From: Bacillus badius NBRC 15713
Lineage (GTDB): Bacteria; Bacillota; Bacilli; Bacillales; Domibacillaceae
NCBI RefSeq assembly: GCF_001591605.1
Contig: NZ_BCVF01000004.1
Span: 105,025-169,024, forward strand
Length of the DNA stretch: 64,000 bases
Reading direction: 5' to 3'
Shown: piece by piece, positions 37,406 to 46,420 of the stretch
Layout of the letters: every line of letters begins with the position of its first letter
How positions within the stretch are numbered: position 1 is the first letter of the stretch
Notes under the pieces: model-generated
The model's database searches: none
What the model was told of the DNA's origin: nothing
Seen by the model: only the letters and a program-made list of their open reading frames with translations
Translations under genes and position numbers: made by a program

Positions 37406-38272
37406 CTACTTGCATTCCTCCACAACTTCAATAAAAGCCTGTACTTGCTTAAGTTCAAAAGCAGCATCATATCCAAGCAGCCACGTATCCCGGCGGATAG
37501 GCCGCTGCTCTTCATCAAGCAATGGCAGCTTGTACACATCTCCTTCCGCTTCATCTAATGTAATGGCTGGCAGGATGGCGTAGCCGATGCCGTTGAACGC
37601 CATTTGCTTGCATGTCTCAATCTGGTCAACAATAATCGATTGCTTCGGTGCCATTTGGAATTGCCGGTGCCACCATTCTTGAATTTCCTGATAATACGTT
37701 GAATCGCTTTTAAATTGTATAAACGGCTTGTCAGACGTTAAGATCTCTTCGACATTGCGGATTTCTTTGTCGACCAGATAGAGGCTGTCCTCAAACAAGT
37801 GGATTTTCCGGCCCTTCCATTCCGGCGTTCCCCTAATGATTCCAATATGCACTTCCCCTTCATAAAGGGCCTTGGAAATCTCGCTGCTCCACCCTGTCAT
37901 CAATGAAATCTTGGCATGAGGGTACTTTTTTACAAACTGTTTCAACACTTTTGGCAGCCACTTCTGTCCCACAATCGATGCACAAGCAATCTTTAATGTA
38001 CCGTGTACCTTCGATTCAAGGGCATGAATATTTTCAAGCACCTTTTCCCGCTTCTCGACGACTTCAGAGGCAAACTGAACGATGATTTCTCCTGCTGGCG
38101 TTAGCGACAGCCCTTTCGTCGACCGGTTAAAAATCCTTGTGCCCCATTCTTTCTCTATCGTCTGCAGCCGCTGGGAAAGCGCCGGCTGTGAAACAAACAG
38201 ACGCTGCGCTGCCTTTCTCATATTCATTTCTTCGGCTAACACCTTTAGTAACTGAAATTCTGAAAATAACAT
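37406..38272 (-). CDS. ccpC: LysR-family regulator CcpC
   Basis: Citrate-responsive repressor of TCA genes such as citZ and citB in B. subtilis. 288 residues: winged helix-turn-helix (AAQRLFVSQPALSQRLQ, about 18-37) and a periplasmic-binding-like effector domain. Close match to B. subtilis CcpC in the segments LPKVLKQFVKKYPHAKISL and KQMAFNGIGYAILP. It starts 27 bp after the efflux gene and may be partly cotranscribed with it. GGAGG precedes the ATG. Confidence 0.94.
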   Translation of the reverse strand: MLFSEFQLLKVLAEEMNMRKAAQRLFVSQPALSQRLQTIEKEWGTRIFNRSTKGLSLTPAGEIIVQFASEVVEKREKVLENIHALESKVHGTLKIACASIVGQKWLPKVLKQFVKKYPHAKISLMTGWSSEISKALYEGEVHIGIIRGTPEWKGRKIHLFEDSLYLVDKEIRNVEEILTSDKPFIQFKSDSTYYQEIQEWWHRQFQMAPKQSIIVDQIETCKQMAFNGIGYAILPAITLDEAEGDVYKLPLLDEEQRPIRRDTWLLGYDAAFELKQVQAFIEVVEECK

Positions 38273-38299
38273 GTTCTTTTCCTCCGAACTTCAAGCGAG

Positions 38300-39793
38300 T
38301 CATTCACCTTTTTTTAATAGCAATAGGAAGAGAAATGAGAACACAGCAAAAATGAAGACCACAACATAAACCGCATGCAATGAACCGGCCAGCCCTTCCT
38401 GCAGGGTATGAAACATTTCGCTTGAAAGGCGATGGCCTTCCCCGCCGAGCAGTTCATTAATAGAGTCAACAGATAGAGATTGCACATCCTCATTTGGCTG
38501 GCTCTGCAAGAAAGCCTGCAGCCGGCTGTTCAAAACGCCGCCGAGCAATGCCGCTCCTACTGTATTCCCTAAATTTCTCATAAACATATTCGCTGCAGTC
38601 GCCGCTCCGCGCTGATCCCATTGTACAGAGTTTTGAATGGAGACGATGAAAGCCGTAGATGTAAGTCCCATACCTACCCCCACAAAAAAAGAGGAAACCG
38701 CCGCCCACCAAGGACCGCTTTCGGCACTCATGAAAACAAACAAGGCGCTGCCGAGAATAAGTGACACTCCCCCGAGCATGGTTGTTTTGCGATAGCCGAT
38801 CGACAAAAGCAGTTTTCCAGAAAGCGTGGAAGCAATTGGCCATCCAATCGACATGGCTGTTAACGTGAATCCGGCCACTGTGGCACTTTCCCCCATAATT
38901 CCTTGCACATAAGTAGGGAGAAAGCTTGAAATCCCGATCAGCATGACTCCTGTTGTAAGAGAAACAATATTGGCGATCAAGATCGACCGCACCTTCCACA
39001 AGCTAAAAGGCATCATAGGCGAAGCTGCGCGCCGCTCTATCCAAATAAACAAAATGAAAGCAACAGCCGCGGCAGCAAATAAAAGAGCGCTTGGTCCCGA
39101 TAACCACGGGAATTTAGAACCGCCTTCTACTAGCAGAAACATCAGACAGGAAATAGAGACTAAAAAGACAAACGTGCCGGCGAAATCGATTTCCGGCTTT
39201 TTCTTTTCAATGCTTTCATGCAGAAACAGCAGCAAACCGGCAATGGCAAGCAACCCCAGCGGCAAATTAATCCAAAAAACAAAGCGCCAGCTGACAAATT
39301 CTACAAGCAAGCCGCCCAGCGCCGGGCCGGTTACAGCTGAAATCCCCCAGACACTGGAAAGATAGCCCTGAACCCTTGCCCGTTCTTCTTTCGTATAAAT
39401 ATCGCCAACAATAGTGGTGGCAATTGGCATGACCGCTCCGGCACCGAGCCCCTGAAGAAGGCGAAAGAAGATTAACTGCTCCATAGATCCTGCTAAACCA
39501 CACAAAAAAGAGCCCACAAGAAAAATTAAAATGCCAATAATTAATACAGGCTTTCGCCCAAAAATATCAGACAGCTTTCCATAAATGAGCACTGTCGCTG
39601 CATTCATCAGTAAGTAGGCTGAAAATACCCAGCTGTAAAGAGAAAAGCCGCCCAAATCCGCTACAATCGCAGGCATGGCAGTAGAAACAATGGTTGCTTC
39701 AATTGCTCCCATAAACATCGCAAGAATAACTGCTGCCAGCACAAACGGGCGCCTTGTCGCTTTTCTTTCTTTGCAAAGCGCATTATCCACCAT
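38300..39793 (-). CDS. MFS drug efflux transporter, 14-TM (DHA2/EmrB-QacA type)
   Basis: 497 residues with 14 hydrophobic segments. Motif A GKLSDIFGRKP after TM2, the TM1 motif D1 (MGAIEATIVSTAMPAIVADL) and the antiporter motif C ALGGLLVEFVSWR-type region in TM5. Likely a proton-coupled multidrug exporter; the substrate is unknown. Not part of the conserved yku order, so possibly an insertion between darB and ccpC. ATG with AAGGGGG upstream. Confidence 0.9.
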   Translation of the reverse strand: MVDNALCKERKATRRPFVLAAVILAMFMGAIEATIVSTAMPAIVADLGGFSLYSWVFSAYLLMNAATVLIYGKLSDIFGRKPVLIIGILIFLVGSFLCGLAGSMEQLIFFRLLQGLGAGAVMPIATTIVGDIYTKEERARVQGYLSSVWGISAVTGPALGGLLVEFVSWRFVFWINLPLGLLAIAGLLLFLHESIEKKKPEIDFAGTFVFLVSISCLMFLLVEGGSKFPWLSGPSALLFAAAAVAFILFIWIERRAASPMMPFSLWKVRSILIANIVSLTTGVMLIGISSFLPTYVQGIMGESATVAGFTLTAMSIGWPIASTLSGKLLLSIGYRKTTMLGGVSLILGSALFVFMSAESGPWWAAVSSFFVGVGMGLTSTAFIVSIQNSVQWDQRGAATAANMFMRNLGNTVGAALLGGVLNSRLQAFLQSQPNEDVQSLSVDSINELLGGEGHRLSSEMFHTLQEGLAGSLHAVYVVVFIFAVFSFLFLLLLKKGE

Positions 39794-39816
39794 AACATCC
39801 CCCTTACAAACCTATC

Positions 39817-39895
39817 AAAAAAGCCGGCCCATCAACAGCAAAGGCAGAGAAGCTTTCGCATTTCTCGCGCTTCTCTGCCTGAAGGGAACCCGGCC
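39817..39895 (-). terminator. Nested hairpins between darB and the efflux gene
   Basis: Inner 11-bp stem GGCAGAGAAGC / GCTTCTCTGCC (39843-39879) inside a GCCGG / CCGGC stem followed by T6 (39817-39822), 24 bp before the efflux start. It can end darB or serve as a leader attenuator. Confidence 0.75.
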
Positions 39896-39912
39896 AGAAA
39901 TAAAAATGAGCG

Positions 39913-40353
39913 TTATTTAAGCTGATCTACATGATAATTCAGCTGCTTTAAAATCACTCGCCTCGTCAGTATTCCTTGAAACTCACCTTCTTCGTTCGTT
40001 ACGCACAAAAAAGGATGGTTGATTAATAACCCAAGCGCTTTCCGAAAATGGTCATGAATGGTGAGCCATGGCTTATCAGTAGCCATCACTTCTTCGACCT
40101 TCATATGCTCAAGCTTCTCAAACTCAATTCTCTCCAGTCCGAGAATCGCTTCCGTGATCATCGGTGAACTAATCAGTCCCTGAAGCCGGTACTTAGCATC
40201 CAACACCGGAATGGCCGTGTATCCGCTCTTCGTCAAAATGAGCAAAGCATGTTCTAAATTATTCCCAGGTTGCACGTGGGCAACTTTCTCAGCAGGAATG
40301 ATATAATCCATAATGTTCGTGTGGAGGACATCTTTACTTTCGAAGGAAATCAT
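39913..40353 (-). CDS. darB: CBS-domain c-di-AMP receptor DarB (YkuL/CbpB)
   Basis: 146 residues with two CBS domains (about 15-65 and 75-140). In B. subtilis apo-DarB binds and stimulates Rel and PycA, and c-di-AMP prevents this. Close match to YkuL in KVAHVQPGNNLEHALLILTKSGYTAIPVLD. The ATG at 40353 gives the homologous start MIS; AAAGGGG lies about 11 nt upstream. The frame is open to 40461. Confidence 0.9.
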   Translation of the reverse strand: MISFESKDVLHTNIMDYIIPAEKVAHVQPGNNLEHALLILTKSGYTAIPVLDAKYRLQGLISSPMITEAILGLERIEFEKLEHMKVEEVMATDKPWLTIHDHFRKALGLLINHPFLCVTNEEGEFQGILTRRVILKQLNYHVDQLK

Positions 40354-40478
40354 CTGATTACTTACCCCTTTACACTTTTCTGAGTGCTTTCCCATATAAT
40401 GTACGCTGGCACTCTTCATTTGTTTAAAGTGCTTTCTTTCATTATAGCAAATTTTCCCCATCCATTTCCATGACTGCT

Positions 40479-40507
40479 CAAAAACCCCGCTTAATGATAA
40501 GCAGGGC
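40479..40507 (-). terminator. Terminator of ykuJ
   Basis: Minus strand CCCTGCTTA / TAAGCGGGG with a 4-nt loop and T5. Confidence 0.85.
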
Positions 40508-40524
40508 GGACAAGAAGGCGGTGA

Positions 40525-40776
40525 TTACTGTTGCTTTTCTTCCTGAAGAAGCTCAAAGATTTCAATGGCAGTCATGTCGATATCGTCAAAAGGATACTTA
40601 TGCCCTTTTCCATCTTTATCGTATACTTCTAGTTCAAACGTATCTTTTCCCGGAAAAAACTTTACTTGGCACAGCGTCTTGCCGTTCACTTCAAATAAGC
40701 GCTGCTGCACTTCTCCGGTTTCTCCACCTTCTTGTAATGATTTTAAGCGTTGAATAATGCCTGTTAATTGTGACAT
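40525..40776 (-). CDS. ykuJ: YkuJ family protein (DUF1797)
   Basis: 83-residue small acidic alpha/beta protein, matching YkuJ (LEVYDKDGKGHKYPFDDIDMTAIEI). Structure known for the B. subtilis member, function not. AAAGGAG lies 12 nt before the ATG, a long spacing. Confidence 0.9.
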   Translation of the reverse strand: MSQLTGIIQRLKSLQEGGETGEVQQRLFEVNGKTLCQVKFFPGKDTFELEVYDKDGKGHKYPFDDIDMTAIEIFELLQEEKQQ

Positions 40777-40948
40777 AAAATTGATTGGCTCCTTTCACCT
40801 TATGCTATTGGGTATTTATTTTGGTTTTGACTGTTCCGTATCTGTTTGATATAAAATAAATAGGCAAAAGAAATATACCATACATCTATTTTATATCCAA
40901 CTATTTTATTTTTTATATTCTAGTCAAAAGAAATAAAGGAGAAACAGA

Positions 40949-41191
40949 ATGAAGCCTGTTATTTTATATACCCAGCCGGATTGTCCTCCATGTCAGATCA
41001 CTAAACTATTTTTAAACGACCGCGGAGTCCGCTACGAGGAAAAAAATATCGCAGAGGATGATTCAGCGAAAAACGAGTGGCAAACGAGATGGAATGCTTC
41101 CTCCACTCCAACCGTCGTTGTGCATAATGAAGCGGTAACAGGCTTTGACCTTGAAAAATTAACAAGCGTATTAAATAAATACGGCATGTGA
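40949..41191 (+). CDS. Glutaredoxin family protein
   Basis: 80-residue thioredoxin-fold protein with the active site CPPC (residues 12-15), cis-Pro in STPTVVV and GFD near the end, as in NrdH/YruB-type glutaredoxins. Redox partner unknown. ATG with AAAGGAG upstream. Confidence 0.92.
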   Translation: MKPVILYTQPDCPPCQITKLFLNDRGVRYEEKNIAEDDSAKNEWQTRWNASSTPTVVVHNEAVTGFDLEKLTSVLNKYGM

Positions 41192-41394
41192 AAGTTCAAA
41201 GGATGGCAGGGCGAATGCTCTGTTTCATCCTTTTTTCTTGCTGTCATGCCGATACGGGGTAAAAATCAAGCCAACCGGAAGGAACCCCTTATTTGACCTC
41301 CATTCTCCGCCGCAGGCAGTGCAAAATCATTTATAAACCTCTTTGTTTTCTTTACGATAAAGGGGACCAACTCCATTTGAAAGAGTGAAGAAAT

Positions 41395-42273
41395 ATGGCA
41401 AAAAAACTTTCCCGCCGGTCATTTTTAAAACAGTCTGCGGCTTTCTTGCTGTCTTTGTTCGGACTGGCAGGAGGCGGTTATTCTTATGCCAGGTTCATCG
41501 AGCCAAAGCGGCTGGAAATCACCGAATTGGATATTGCTCATGAGCTCATTCCCCGAGCTTTTCACAACAAGCGCATCGTTCAATTCAGCGATACTCACTT
41601 AGGCTTCCAATATACGTTAAAGCAATTGGAGGAGCATGTACAAAAGATCCAATCCCTGCGTCCGGACTTGATTTTCTTCACCGGTGACTTACTGGACAGA
41701 CCGGATAATTACGAATTAGCAGAGATCAGAACTGTAATTGCAACGTTGGAAAAGCTAGAGGCTCCGTTAGGCAAGTTTGCCGTTTACGGAAACCATGATC
41801 ATGGCGGTTACGGAACAGACTTATATGCATCCATTATGAAGAAATCAGGATTTCAGCTCTTAAAAAACAGCTCGGTGGAACTGCGGCATTTGCAGGAAAC
41901 GATTCACCTGCTTGGTGTAGATGATGCTTCGCTTGGCCAGCCAAGCTTAAGCCAGGCAAAGAAATCAGCTAGAGCCGGACAATATCTCGTTCTCCTTTCC
42001 CACGCCCCGGATCTAGCGAAGGACGCCGCTGAAGCCGGCATTCATCTTCAGTTAAGCGGACATTCGCATGGAGGACAAATTCAGCTGCCATGGTACGGGG
42101 CGTTGTACACTCCCCCCTATGCAGAAATTTATAAAGAAGGTGAATATCAGGTGGACGGAAATACAGCATTAACTCTTTATGTCAACCGGGGTCTTGGTAC
42201 CACACGGCTGCCTTTTCGCTTCTTGTCCGTTCCAGAGATTACAGTGTTCACCTTGAAGTCTAAACAAGGGTAG
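41395..42273 (+). CDS. ykuE: Metallophosphoesterase YkuE, Tat-exported
   Basis: 292 residues with a twin-arginine signal (SRRSFLK, residues 5-11, then a hydrophobic stretch). Calcineurin-like metal motifs FSDTHLG, FTGDLLD, YGNHDHG, LLSHAPDL, and GHSHGGQ. B. subtilis YkuE is a Tat substrate that stays at the cell wall. Substrate not defined. Confidence 0.95.
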   Translation: MAKKLSRRSFLKQSAAFLLSLFGLAGGGYSYARFIEPKRLEITELDIAHELIPRAFHNKRIVQFSDTHLGFQYTLKQLEEHVQKIQSLRPDLIFFTGDLLDRPDNYELAEIRTVIATLEKLEAPLGKFAVYGNHDHGGYGTDLYASIMKKSGFQLLKNSSVELRHLQETIHLLGVDDASLGQPSLSQAKKSARAGQYLVLLSHAPDLAKDAAEAGIHLQLSGHSHGGQIQLPWYGALYTPPYAEIYKEGEYQVDGNTALTLYVNRGLGTTRLPFRFLSVPEITVFTLKSKQG

Positions 42274-42310
42274 AGAAAGTCTGCCAACGCGCTTTCTCTG
42301 CGCCTTTTTA
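42269..42310 (+). terminator. Terminator of ykuE
   Basis: AGAGAAAG / CTTTCTCT stem overlapping the stop codon, then CGCCTTTTT. Confidence 0.7.
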
Positions 42311-42387
42311 TAAAGGCTTCCCTCATCAATGACATGCCTTGCAATTGCTCTACAATACTTATAAGTTCCCTTGCCGCCGGCAAAATT

Positions 42388-42449
42388 AAATTAGTCTGAT
42401 ACTTTTCAATCAACTGAAAAAAAGGTATAATGATTTAAAATTAGTCTGA
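42388..42449 (+). promoter_or_regulatory. ykyB promoter flanked by 12-bp direct repeats
   Basis: TTTTCA (42403-42408), 17 bp, TATAAT (42426-42431). AAATTAGTCTGA occurs exactly at 42388-42399 and 42438-42449, on both sides of the promoter, 50 bp apart. Confidence 0.65.
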
Positions 42450-42463
42450 AAGGAGTCTTTTCA

Positions 42464-42925
42464 TTGAATGCTTACAAAGAATCTCCTGCCCATTCTCCAT
42501 CTACTTCTAACCTCGCCAAAGCAATCTTTACTGTCAACCGGCACGCTAAGACGGCTACAAACCCTAAATATTTGTATTTACTAAAGAAAAAAGCACTCTT
42601 GAAAATGATACAGGAAGGACGGGCAGAGAAAGCCGGCCTTCACTTTTCCAATAATCCGAAGAACAGCCAGCAACAGTCAGACGTTCTTGTCGTATGCGGT
42701 GAATATACGTTTCATATTCCGCCTTGCAAAGAAGATTTTTCCACCCTTCCCCACTTCGGAAGTCTGGATAAAAAAAAGCGCAATCCGAAAACTTATATGA
42801 ATTTGACAGAAGCAAAGAGAATGCTGCAATTATATACCGGTTTTATCGAAAAGGATGACTCTTCTCCTCCTCGAAAAAAACAGTACCGCAAACCGGTGTT
42901 TAAGCCGCTCGGCCAGTCTTACTAA
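42464..42925 (+). CDS. ykyB: YkyB-like protein
   Basis: 153-residue basic, soluble protein matching the YkyB family (NLAKAIFTVNRHAKTATNPKYLYLLKK in the first half). Function unknown. TTG start at 42464 with AAAGGAG about 9 nt upstream. Confidence 0.9.
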   Translation: MNAYKESPAHSPSTSNLAKAIFTVNRHAKTATNPKYLYLLKKKALLKMIQEGRAEKAGLHFSNNPKNSQQQSDVLVVCGEYTFHIPPCKEDFSTLPHFGSLDKKKRNPKTYMNLTEAKRMLQLYTGFIEKDDSSPPRKKQYRKPVFKPLGQSY

Positions 42926-43037
42926 AAAGCCGCTAAGCTTCTCAAGTCAGCGTTTTTAAAATGTGCCTGTTTTGAAAGCCCTGACTTGATTGGAATAGAC
43001 TCCGCAACAGGCTGAGGGCAATGCGTGTACTCCCGTC

Positions 43038-43086
43038 AAAAAACACCTATTAGGCAGCTCCTGGACCGAGCCTAATAGGTGTTTTT
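43038..43086. terminator. Bidirectional terminator between ykyB and cheV
   Basis: AAAAAACACCTATTAGGC / GCCTAATAGGTGTTTTT, 17-bp stem. Confidence 0.93.
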
Positions 43087-43133
43087 CATTTATCCCGTTT
43101 ACAAGCTGCATTCAACAGGTCTTTCTTTAGCCG

Positions 43134-44036
43134 TTAAAGAACAAATTGATCAATATGCTTGATCAGCTGGGCAATTTCCGGCTTGCTGACTTGGGCGTCT
43201 GCTCCTACCTCTACGCCTTTATGGCGCAAATCCTCCGTGATTAAAGAAGAGAAAATAATCACTGGCAGCTCTTTCAGCTCGGTGTTCTCTTTGATTCTCC
43301 GAGTCAAATGATGGCCATCCATCTGCGGCATTTCAATATCCGTAATCAACAGCTGCGGCCCTTGGCCGGCAGCAACTTCTGCAGCCTGGCTTTCCAAATA
43401 TTCAAGCGCCTGTTTGCCATTTTCAAAAAAATCAACCACTTCATACCCGGCTTCCGCTAATGTGTCATTAATTAATTTTCTTAACAGCGGAGAATCCTCC
43501 GCTACTACCAGGCGCTTTTCTGAACGCTCCCGCTTGCCAAGCTGTTTCACTTGAGCAACATGAATGCCTGATTGCGGATTAATATCGACAATGATCTTTT
43601 CAAAATCGAGCAGCAAAATCATTTCACCATTGATTTTGATCACTCCAATGACCTGGCTGCTGCCTCCTTGATACATATCGGACGGCTTCTCGATATCCTC
43701 CCAGGAAATCCGGTGGATCCGCGTTACATTCTGAACGTGGAACACCACTTTTTGCTTGTTAAATTCGGTGACGATGTATTTGTCTGTTTCTCCGAGTTCT
43801 TCTCCAGACAGGCCCAGCACTTTCGCCATATTAACTAATGGAAGCACTTCTCCGCGCAGCTGGATAATTCCTTCAATATGCTCATGTGCATGCGGAATAA
43901 AGGTGACAGCTACCGGTTGAATAATTTCCTTTACTTTAATCACGTTAATTCCATATTTATTGCCGCGCACCTCAAATTCAACAATCTCCAGTTCATTCGT
44001 TCCGCTTTCAAGCAAGATCCCGTTTTCACTATTCAT
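43134..44036 (-). CDS. cheV: Chemotaxis coupling protein CheV
   Basis: 300 residues: CheW-like domain (about 15-155) that links receptors to CheA, and a response-regulator domain (about 172-298) with the phospho-acceptor Asp in LLITDIEMPQMDG and Lys in QVSKPEI. Phosphorylation mediates adaptation in B. subtilis. ATG with AAGGGGA upstream. Confidence 0.96.
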   Translation of the reverse strand: MNSENGILLESGTNELEIVEFEVRGNKYGINVIKVKEIIQPVAVTFIPHAHEHIEGIIQLRGEVLPLVNMAKVLGLSGEELGETDKYIVTEFNKQKVVFHVQNVTRIHRISWEDIEKPSDMYQGGSSQVIGVIKINGEMILLLDFEKIIVDINPQSGIHVAQVKQLGKRERSEKRLVVAEDSPLLRKLINDTLAEAGYEVVDFFENGKQALEYLESQAAEVAAGQGPQLLITDIEMPQMDGHHLTRRIKENTELKELPVIIFSSLITEDLRHKGVEVGADAQVSKPEIAQLIKHIDQFVL

Positions 44037-44135
44037 TTATTTTTCCCCTTATAAAATATAATTGATGATCTCATTAATAATGTCGGTCTTTTTTGAAGAA
44101 TATTTAGATGAAGCTTTAAGACGATCAGAAAATCC

Positions 44136-45116
44136 TTATTTTAAACGCCGTTTTTTCTTGCGGCCGAGCTGAAGCCATCCCGCTTTTACAAACAGCAAAA
44201 ACATCCCAACGGCAATAACACCCATAACCGCAAGAACCGCAAAATAACCGTATGAAGTGTGCAGTTCAGGCATATTATCAAAGTTCATGCCATATATGCC
44301 CGCAATAAACGTTAACGGCATAAAAATCGTTGTAATAACTGTGAGCGTCATCATAATATTATTCATCTTATCTGAATTGACCGATAAATAGCTGTCACGG
44401 ACATCTGAGGAAAATTCGCGGTACGATTCGAGCATTTCAACTAATTTCATTAAATGATCATGGATATCGCCGAAATAAATATGCCGATCTTCTATATACT
44501 CAAGCCGGGTAGAATTCAACAACCGGTAAAGAAGATCGCGCATTGGAATAATTGTGCGCCTTAACTTTGACATATCGTGCCGGATATCAAACAAACGGTC
44601 GATTATATTGCTGCGCGAGTTTGTATCCAGCTCCTCATCCATGCTGTTTAACGCATCTTCCACCTCGTAAACGAGCGGAAAATACTCATCGACCAGCCTG
44701 TCAATCAATCTGTGCAAAATAGCGGTCGGCCCTTGGCGAAGCCGCTCGTTTTCGATAAGCCCCTCCAAAGTTTCATTGATTTCATTAATGGGCTGCTGAT
44801 GAACAGTTACGATCATTTCCTTGTTCATAAATACTCCCGCCTCTTTTCCTTCAAGCGTTCGCTGATCGAGAGAATGAACAAGAAAAAAAGCATGGTTTTC
44901 ATAAAAATCAAGCTTAGGCCGGCCGCTTTGATTATCTAAGCAATCTTCAACAGCCAGCGGATGAAAATGAAAAAAGCTCTTGAGCATTTTGGCCTCATCT
45001 TCATCCGGGTTGAAAAAATCAACCCAATACCATACTGTATCTGCCGCTTTCGTTTCTTCAAGGGCAGAATCAAAGACGAGTTGGCCATCGGTTTTTAACA
45101 GGCAAGTTGTTATCAT
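44136..45116 (-). CDS. corA: CorA-type magnesium transporter
   Basis: 326 residues; large cytoplasmic N-terminal funnel domain, two C-terminal membrane helices and the signature YGMNFDNMPEL between them (GMN selectivity motif). Basic C-terminal tail. The ATG at 45116 has only a weak GGTG site. Confidence 0.94.
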   Translation of the reverse strand: MITTCLLKTDGQLVFDSALEETKAADTVWYWVDFFNPDEDEAKMLKSFFHFHPLAVEDCLDNQSGRPKLDFYENHAFFLVHSLDQRTLEGKEAGVFMNKEMIVTVHQQPINEINETLEGLIENERLRQGPTAILHRLIDRLVDEYFPLVYEVEDALNSMDEELDTNSRSNIIDRLFDIRHDMSKLRRTIIPMRDLLYRLLNSTRLEYIEDRHIYFGDIHDHLMKLVEMLESYREFSSDVRDSYLSVNSDKMNNIMMTLTVITTIFMPLTFIAGIYGMNFDNMPELHTSYGYFAVLAVMGVIAVGMFLLFVKAGWLQLGRKKKRRLK

Positions 45117-45208
45117 ATTTTTTCACCATTGTTTTCTCTATTTTCGCTGTTGTTTGCCGCTTTCAATGCTACAATATAGTATATCCATACAGAAAGGCGG
45201 AAACCTCA

Positions 45209-46366
45209 TTGGAACACCTGATCAATGAAAGAGTAAAGAACATTCAAATTTCCGGAATCCGCAAATTCTTTAACCTGGTCGGCGGAATGGACGATATCGT
45301 TTCCCTTACTATCGGACAGCCTGATTTTCCAACGCCTGACCATGTAAAAGAAGCCGGCAAAACAGCTATTACTGATAATTATACGACATATACACACAAT
45401 GCCGGCTTTCTGGAGTTAAGGAAAGCGGCAGCGGATTTTGTACATAGCAAATATGATATTACTTATTCTCCCGATTCGGAAGTGATCGTAACTGTGGGGG
45501 CCAGCCAGGCCATTGACATTGCATTGCGGACAGTCCTGTCACCTGGGGATGAAGTCATTTTGCCCGGACCGGTCTATCCCGGCTATGAGCCAATCATTCA
45601 CATGTGTCAAGCAACAGTGCGCGCAGTCGATACACGGGCCAGCGGCTTTAAACTGACGGCTGATTTAATCAGCAAGGCGCTGACGGATAAAACAAAGGCA
45701 GTCATTTTGCCTTACCCGTCTAATCCGACAGGCGTCAGCTTAACAGAAGCAGAGTTAAAAGACATTGCTGATTTATTGCGAGGAAAAGAAGTCTTTGTGA
45801 TCGCCGATGAAATTTACAGCGAACTGACATTTGATATGCCTCACGTATCCATCGCTTCCTTTTTGCGTGAGCAAACGATCGTCTTAAACGGACTGTCTAA
45901 ATCACACGCAATGACAGGATGGAGAATCGGCTTCTTATTTGCACCGGAGGCTATCGCCAAACATATTTTAAAAGTGCACCAATACAATGTTTCTTGTGCA
46001 TCCTCTATCTCACAAATGGCAGCTTTAGAAGCTGTTTCAGCCGGCATCAATGACGCCGTGCCGATGCGCACTGAATATAAGAAACGACGGGACTATGTAT
46101 TTGACCGATTAGCTAATATGGGGCTTGACGTGATTAAACCAGACGGCGCTTTTTATTTCTTTGTCGCCATTCCAGACTATATTGAGGATTCTTCTTTTGA
46201 CTTCTGCTATAGGCTGGCGATGGAACAAAAAGTAGCCGTTGTGCCCGGCAGCGCTTTTTCTGAATTTGGAGAGGGCTATTTTCGTCTTTCCTTTGCCTGT
46301 TCAATGGAAGAGCTGCGAAAAGGGCTTGATCGCATAGAAGCCTTTTTCAAGACAACAAACAAGTAA
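45209..46366 (+). CDS. patA: PLP-dependent aminotransferase PatA
   Basis: 385-residue fold-type I aminotransferase, very close to B. subtilis PatA, implicated in lysine/DAP-related amino transfer. Lys for PLP in NGLSKSHAMTGWRIGF, NPTG in YPSNPTGV, and C-terminal Arg in FRLSFACS. Start at TTG 45209 with AAAGGCGG 8 nt upstream; the longer frame from 45107 overlaps corA on the other strand. Confidence 0.95.
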   Translation: MEHLINERVKNIQISGIRKFFNLVGGMDDIVSLTIGQPDFPTPDHVKEAGKTAITDNYTTYTHNAGFLELRKAAADFVHSKYDITYSPDSEVIVTVGASQAIDIALRTVLSPGDEVILPGPVYPGYEPIIHMCQATVRAVDTRASGFKLTADLISKALTDKTKAVILPYPSNPTGVSLTEAELKDIADLLRGKEVFVIADEIYSELTFDMPHVSIASFLREQTIVLNGLSKSHAMTGWRIGFLFAPEAIAKHILKVHQYNVSCASSISQMAALEAVSAGINDAVPMRTEYKKRRDYVFDRLANMGLDVIKPDGAFYFFVAIPDYIEDSSFDFCYRLAMEQKVAVVPGSAFSEFGEGYFRLSFACSMEELRKGLDRIEAFFKTTNK

Positions 46367-46413
46367 AAGCATCCGGAGCTGCCTATACAGGCCGCATCCG
46401 GGTGCTTTTTTTC
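46365..46413. terminator. Terminator between patA and ykwC
   Basis: AAAAGCATCCGG / CCGGGTGCTTTTTTT stem with a long internal loop. Confidence 0.85.
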
Positions 46414-46420
46414 TTTTCGG

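Noticed and set aside
44040..44135. In-frame open stretch of 28 codons after the corA stop
   Set aside because: Could suggest readthrough, but 28 open codons are expected by chance often enough, and there is no start or readthrough context.
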